From assembly GCA_903958265.1 (NCBI GenBank), contig CAJBSQ010000326.1, positions 1 to 8,760 on the forward strand: 8,760 bases of DNA, given 5' to 3'. Shown piece after piece: positions 6,512 through 8,760 of the stretch. The DNA is from an uncultured Planctomycetaceae bacterium. Its GTDB lineage: Bacteria; Planctomycetota; Planctomycetia; Pirellulales; UBA1268. The notes beneath the pieces are model-generated. The model did not search any database, was not told where the DNA came from, and was given only the letters and a program-made list of their open reading frames with translations. The position numbers and the translations under genes were made by a program. Every line of letters starts with the position of its first letter. Position 1 is the first letter of the stretch.

Positions 6512-6985
6512 CTACGTCTTCGCAGTCGCCCGCGTCTTCGGCGTGCTCTCGGCCTCTTCCTGCTTGATGGCGATCCAGCCGTCCACGCTCCACGGCCCGC
6601 CGCCGAAGGCGGCCAGCGACAGCAGCCCGCCGCCGATCGCCAGGTTCTTCATGAACTGGATGGTCTGCAGCTGCTGCTGGCCGGGGTCGGTGAACCGCCA
6701 GAAATCGTGGAAGTAGAACGTCGCCGCCGCGAGGAACACGAACAGAAACAGCGCCCCGATCCGGGTCCATGCCCCGAGGATCAACGACAGGCAGCCAAGC
6801 AGCAGCAGGCCGATCGCCCCGAACAGGGCGAACTTGGGGTTGGGCACCCCTTCCGACGCCATGTAGGCGGCCGTCGAGGAGAACTGCGTCACCTTGTTGA
6901 CGACGGCGCTGGCAAACACGACGGCGATCATCAGCCGCGCAAGGAGCGACGCCATCCCCTGCACGACGTCTGCCATCTGCTGCAT
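6512..6985 (-). CDS. DoxX-family integral membrane protein
   Basis: A 157-residue protein with four predicted transmembrane helices at about 12-30, 51-70, 73-92 and 110-128, the DoxX layout. The first helix carries the family pattern ARLMIAVVFASAVVNKVTQF with a conserved lysine (Lys31). The stretch FHDFWRFTDPGQQQ between helices 3 and 4, then IQFMKNLAIGGGLL, are also typical. DoxX proteins sit in the cytoplasmic membrane. Some were linked to quinone-dependent thiosulfate oxidation and others to redox homeostasis, but for most, including this one, the substrate is unknown. I chose ATG 6985 because GAGGAG (plus-strand CTCCTC, 6993-6998) lies 7 nt upstream. An upstream in-frame TTG at 7048 would add 21 mostly basic and polar residues with no better ribosome-binding site. 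The charged C-terminus after about 140 is probably cytoplasmic. Neighbours are aguA 82 nt upstream and the epimerase 71 nt downstream. Confidence 0.9.
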   Translation of the reverse strand: MQQMADVVQGMASLLARLMIAVVFASAVVNKVTQFSSTAAYMASEGVPNPKFALFGAIGLLLLGCLSLILGAWTRIGALFLFVFLAAATFYFHDFWRFTDPGQQQLQTIQFMKNLAIGGGLLSLAAFGGGPWSVDGWIAIKQEEAESTPKTRATAKT

Positions 6986-6992
6986 CACTCCG

Positions 6993-6998
6993 CTCCTC
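6993..6998 (-). promoter_or_regulatory. Shine-Dalgarno GAGGAG for the DoxX gene
   Basis: GAGGAG on the minus strand lies 7 nt before ATG 6985. It is the strongest ribosome-binding site in the window and decides between this ATG and the upstream in-frame TTG at 7048. Confidence 0.6.
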
Positions 6999-7067
6999 GC
7001 CCGGTGACGAACCCCGGACATGGTCGCCCACCGGACCCGACGGGGCAAGGGGGAAAAACTGGCTGAT

Positions 7068-8081
7068 TCACGCGGGCTGGTCGCGGGTTACGCAGTGGAG
7101 GGCACCGCGGCCGCGGACGAGCGCGTGGGAGTCGACCGGCTCGATCCGCCGGCCCGGGAAGCAGGCGGCGATCGCCTCCAGGGCCGGCTCGTCGCTCGGG
7201 ACGCCGAACACGGGCACGGCCACGAGCCCGTTGGCGACGTAGAAGTTGAGGTGGCTCGCCGGGAGTTGCGTGCCCTCGAAGGTGAACCGTGACGGAATAT
7301 CGACCGGAATCACCTCCAGCCTGCGGCCACGGGCATCGACGTGCCGGCGGAGGAGTTCGAGATTGGCCTCGAGTCCGGCGTGGTTGGGATCGAGCCGGTC
7401 TGGCTGCCGGGCGGCGAGCACCCGGCCCGGCGCCACGAACCTCGCGAGCTGATCGATGTGGCCATCGGTGTCGTCGCCGGCAAGGTCGCCCCCCACCCAG
7501 AGCACGCGGTCGACGCCGAGCCAGCGATGCAGCGCCGCCTCCATCGCCACCCGGTCGAGCCCGGGATTTCGTTTCGGATCGACCACGCACCGCTCGTTCG
7601 CCAAGAGCGTGCCGTCGCCGTCGGTCTCGATCGCTCCTCCTTCCAGCACCACCCTGGGCTCGAGGGCCTCGAGCCCAAGGTGCCGGGCGATGCTCCGCGA
7701 CACGCCCGCGTCGGCGTCCCACGGCGGATACTTGCCTCCCCAGGCGTTCCATTCCCAGCAGACGGCGCGGGGTCGGTCGCCCTCGGCCCGTTCACTCGGC
7801 ACGAGGAACACCGGGCCGGTGTCCCGGATCCACGAGTCGTTCGTGGGAACCTCGACGAACGACACGTTCGGCTCGTCGGCGAGTGCCTCCCGCGGCGCGG
7901 CCAGCACGTCGGGCGATCCGACGATCCGCACCGGCTCGTGGCCGGCGACGAGCCGCGCGAGCCGTTCGTAGGCGGGAGGAATCGCGGCAAACGGCCCGAG
8001 GAACGTGGCCTGGCGGTGCGGCCACGCGATCCATGTCGCGGCATGCGGCTCCCATTCCGCCGGCAGCCTGAAGGTGGTCAT
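7068..8081 (-). CDS. aguA: Agmatine deiminase (agmatine iminohydrolase)
   Basis: A 337-residue member of the PPAD/guanidino-modifying superfamily. It hydrolyses agmatine to N-carbamoylputrescine and ammonia, in the cytoplasm. Motifs in order: PAEWEPHAATWIAWPH (7-22); NDSWIRDTGP (81-90), with substrate-contacting Asp; LEGGAIETDGDGTLL (146-160); DTDGHIDQLARF (204-215), with the active-site His208 and Asp210; and GRGALHCVT (324-332), with the nucleophile Cys330. Length is close to the usual 340-370. The ATG at 8081 was chosen because PAEWEPH follows six residues later, as in characterised members. Longer in-frame extensions run into aguB and are spurious. The aguB stop codon is 4 nt upstream, so the two are almost certainly co-transcribed and may be translationally coupled. 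The next enzyme's gene comes first in the operon. The family also contains peptidylarginine deiminases, but the aguB neighbour makes the agmatine role strong. No arginine decarboxylase is in view. Confidence 0.95.
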   Translation of the reverse strand: MTTFRLPAEWEPHAATWIAWPHRQATFLGPFAAIPPAYERLARLVAGHEPVRIVGSPDVLAAPREALADEPNVSFVEVPTNDSWIRDTGPVFLVPSERAEGDRPRAVCWEWNAWGGKYPPWDADAGVSRSIARHLGLEALEPRVVLEGGAIETDGDGTLLANERCVVDPKRNPGLDRVAMEAALHRWLGVDRVLWVGGDLAGDDTDGHIDQLARFVAPGRVLAARQPDRLDPNHAGLEANLELLRRHVDARGRRLEVIPVDIPSRFTFEGTQLPASHLNFYVANGLVAVPVFGVPSDEPALEAIAACFPGRRIEPVDSHALVRGRGALHCVTRDQPA

Positions 8082-8085
8082 GGCG

Positions 8086-8760
8086 TCACCCGCCCCACCG
8101 GCCGAGGAGCCCGCCGTAGGCATCGATCCGGCGATCGCGGAAGAACGGCCACCGCGTCCGCGACCATTCGATGCGGTCGAGATCGCAGTCCACCACGGCC
8201 GTGAGCGGCTCCTCGTGCGAGGCTTTGAGCAGGCACTCGCCGTTGGGGGCGTAGACGACGCTCGCGCCCCAGAACCGCAGCGGCCCTTCGCGGCCCGTGC
8301 GATTGACGGCCACCACGAACACACCGTTGGCGATGGCGTGGCTCCTGAGCATCGTGTCCCACGATTCATACTGCTCGCGGTGGAGCGATTCTTCGCCGTC
8401 GAGCCAGCCGATGGCGGTGGGGTAAAAGAGCGACTGGGCTCCGGCCATCGCGGTGAGCCTGGCCGCCTCGGGATACCACTGATCCCAGCAGACGAGCGGA
8501 CCCACGGCGAGCCGGCTGGTGGCCACGCTCTTGAAGCCGGTGTCGCCCGGCGCGAAATAAAACTTCTCGTAGTAGTGCGGATCGTCGGGGATGTGCATCT
8601 TGCGATACACGCCGGCCGTGGAGCCGTCGGCCTCGAAGATCACCGCGGTGTTGTGGAAGAGCCCGGCGGACCGCCGCTCGAACACGCTGCCCACGAGCAC
8701 CACTCCGTGCTCCTTCGCGGCGGCGGCGAGCCGCTCGGTGAGCGGCCCGGGCACGGCTTC
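8086..8760 (-). CDS. aguB: N-carbamoylputrescine amidase (5' end outside window)
   Basis: The C-terminal 224 residues of a nitrilase-superfamily carbon-nitrogen hydrolase. It converts N-carbamoylputrescine to putrescine, CO2 and ammonia. The frame is open to base 8760 (first visible codons read EAVPGPLTERL), so the GTG at 8754 is internal. Of the Glu-Lys-Cys triad, the Lys (visible residue 54) is in YRKMHIPDDPHYYEKFYFAPG and the Cys (visible residue 91) in PLVCWDQWYPEAARL. The Glu lies in the missing N-terminal 65-70 residues. IPDDPHYYEKFYF and CWDQWYPE are the forms expected of AguB rather than of beta-ureidopropionase or general nitrilases. AVNRTGREGPLRFWGAS and the terminal DRRIDAYGGL also fit. 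The TGA at 8086-8088 is followed after 4 nt by the aguA ATG, which pairs the two consecutive steps of the agmatine route to putrescine. Promoter and start are outside the window. Confidence 0.95.
   Translation of the reverse strand, partial: EAVPGPLTERLAAAAKEHGVVLVGSVFERRSAGLFHNTAVIFEADGSTAGVYRKMHIPDDPHYYEKFYFAPGDTGFKSVATSRLAVGPLVCWDQWYPEAARLTAMAGAQSLFYPTAIGWLDGEESLHREQYESWDTMLRSHAIANGVFVVAVNRTGREGPLRFWGASVVYAPNGECLLKASHEEPLTAVVDCDLDRIEWSRTRWPFFRDRRIDAYGGLLGRWGG

Noticed and set aside
6441..7031. Extension of the epimerase frame upstream of 6440
   Set aside because: It runs in another frame through the DoxX gene, and the signal peptide plus ribosome-binding site fix the start at 6440.
1..8760. 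Undescribed defence, mobile or RNA-guided system
   Set aside because: Every gene of substantial length fits a known housekeeping, protease or metabolic family. I saw no CRISPR-like repeats, transposase, integrase or tRNA, and intergenic space is small.

Overview
The window is about 8.8 kb of very GC-rich DNA. It is densely coding and reads like an ordinary chromosomal stretch of a planctomycete. Three signs point to that phylum: a secreted subtilase whose N-terminus is a short basic stretch ending in an LEPR motif (ERLEPRLCLAA) with no classical signal peptide; a PQQ-type beta-propeller protein that opens with WRGPNRDG; and a rhomboid that begins MVFPVGDDNSDRR. The lineage is inferred from these family habits, not from a marker gene.

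Layout, left to right. Positions 2-880 (+) hold the C-terminal part of RecD, the alpha subunit of the RecBCD helicase/nuclease, cut by the window edge inside helicase motif III. After a 196-nt gap, 1077-2336 (+) encodes an exported PQQ-like beta-propeller protein. Its stop codon lies one base from the stop of a convergent rhomboid protease gene (2338-3141, -). A 100-nt divergent intergenic region with a 6-bp inverted repeat separates the rhomboid from an S8 subtilase carrying a proline-rich linker and a C-terminal PPC-like domain (3242-5197, +). The subtilase converges on a minus-strand block across a 52-nt gap that contains two GC-rich hairpins, one beside each stop codon, probably a two-sided termination zone.

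The minus-strand block, in order of transcription, is aguB (N-carbamoylputrescine amidase, 8760-8086, 5' end outside the window), aguA (agmatine deiminase, 8081-7068), a DoxX-family membrane protein (6985-6512) and an exported aldose 1-epimerase (6440-5250). aguB and aguA are 4 nt apart and together convert agmatine to putrescine. The other gaps are 82 and 71 nt, so whether DoxX and the epimerase share the agu transcript is open. The gap before the epimerase contains an iterated GTGGC motif, three copies at exact 14-nt intervals.

I found no RNA genes, CRISPR arrays, insertion sequences, phage genes or attachment sites. All recognised genes belong to known families, and I see no convincing evidence of a new multi-gene system. 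The points worth a second look are the LEPR-led subtilase next to a divergent rhomboid, the two convergent junctions, and the short repeats in the intergenic gaps.
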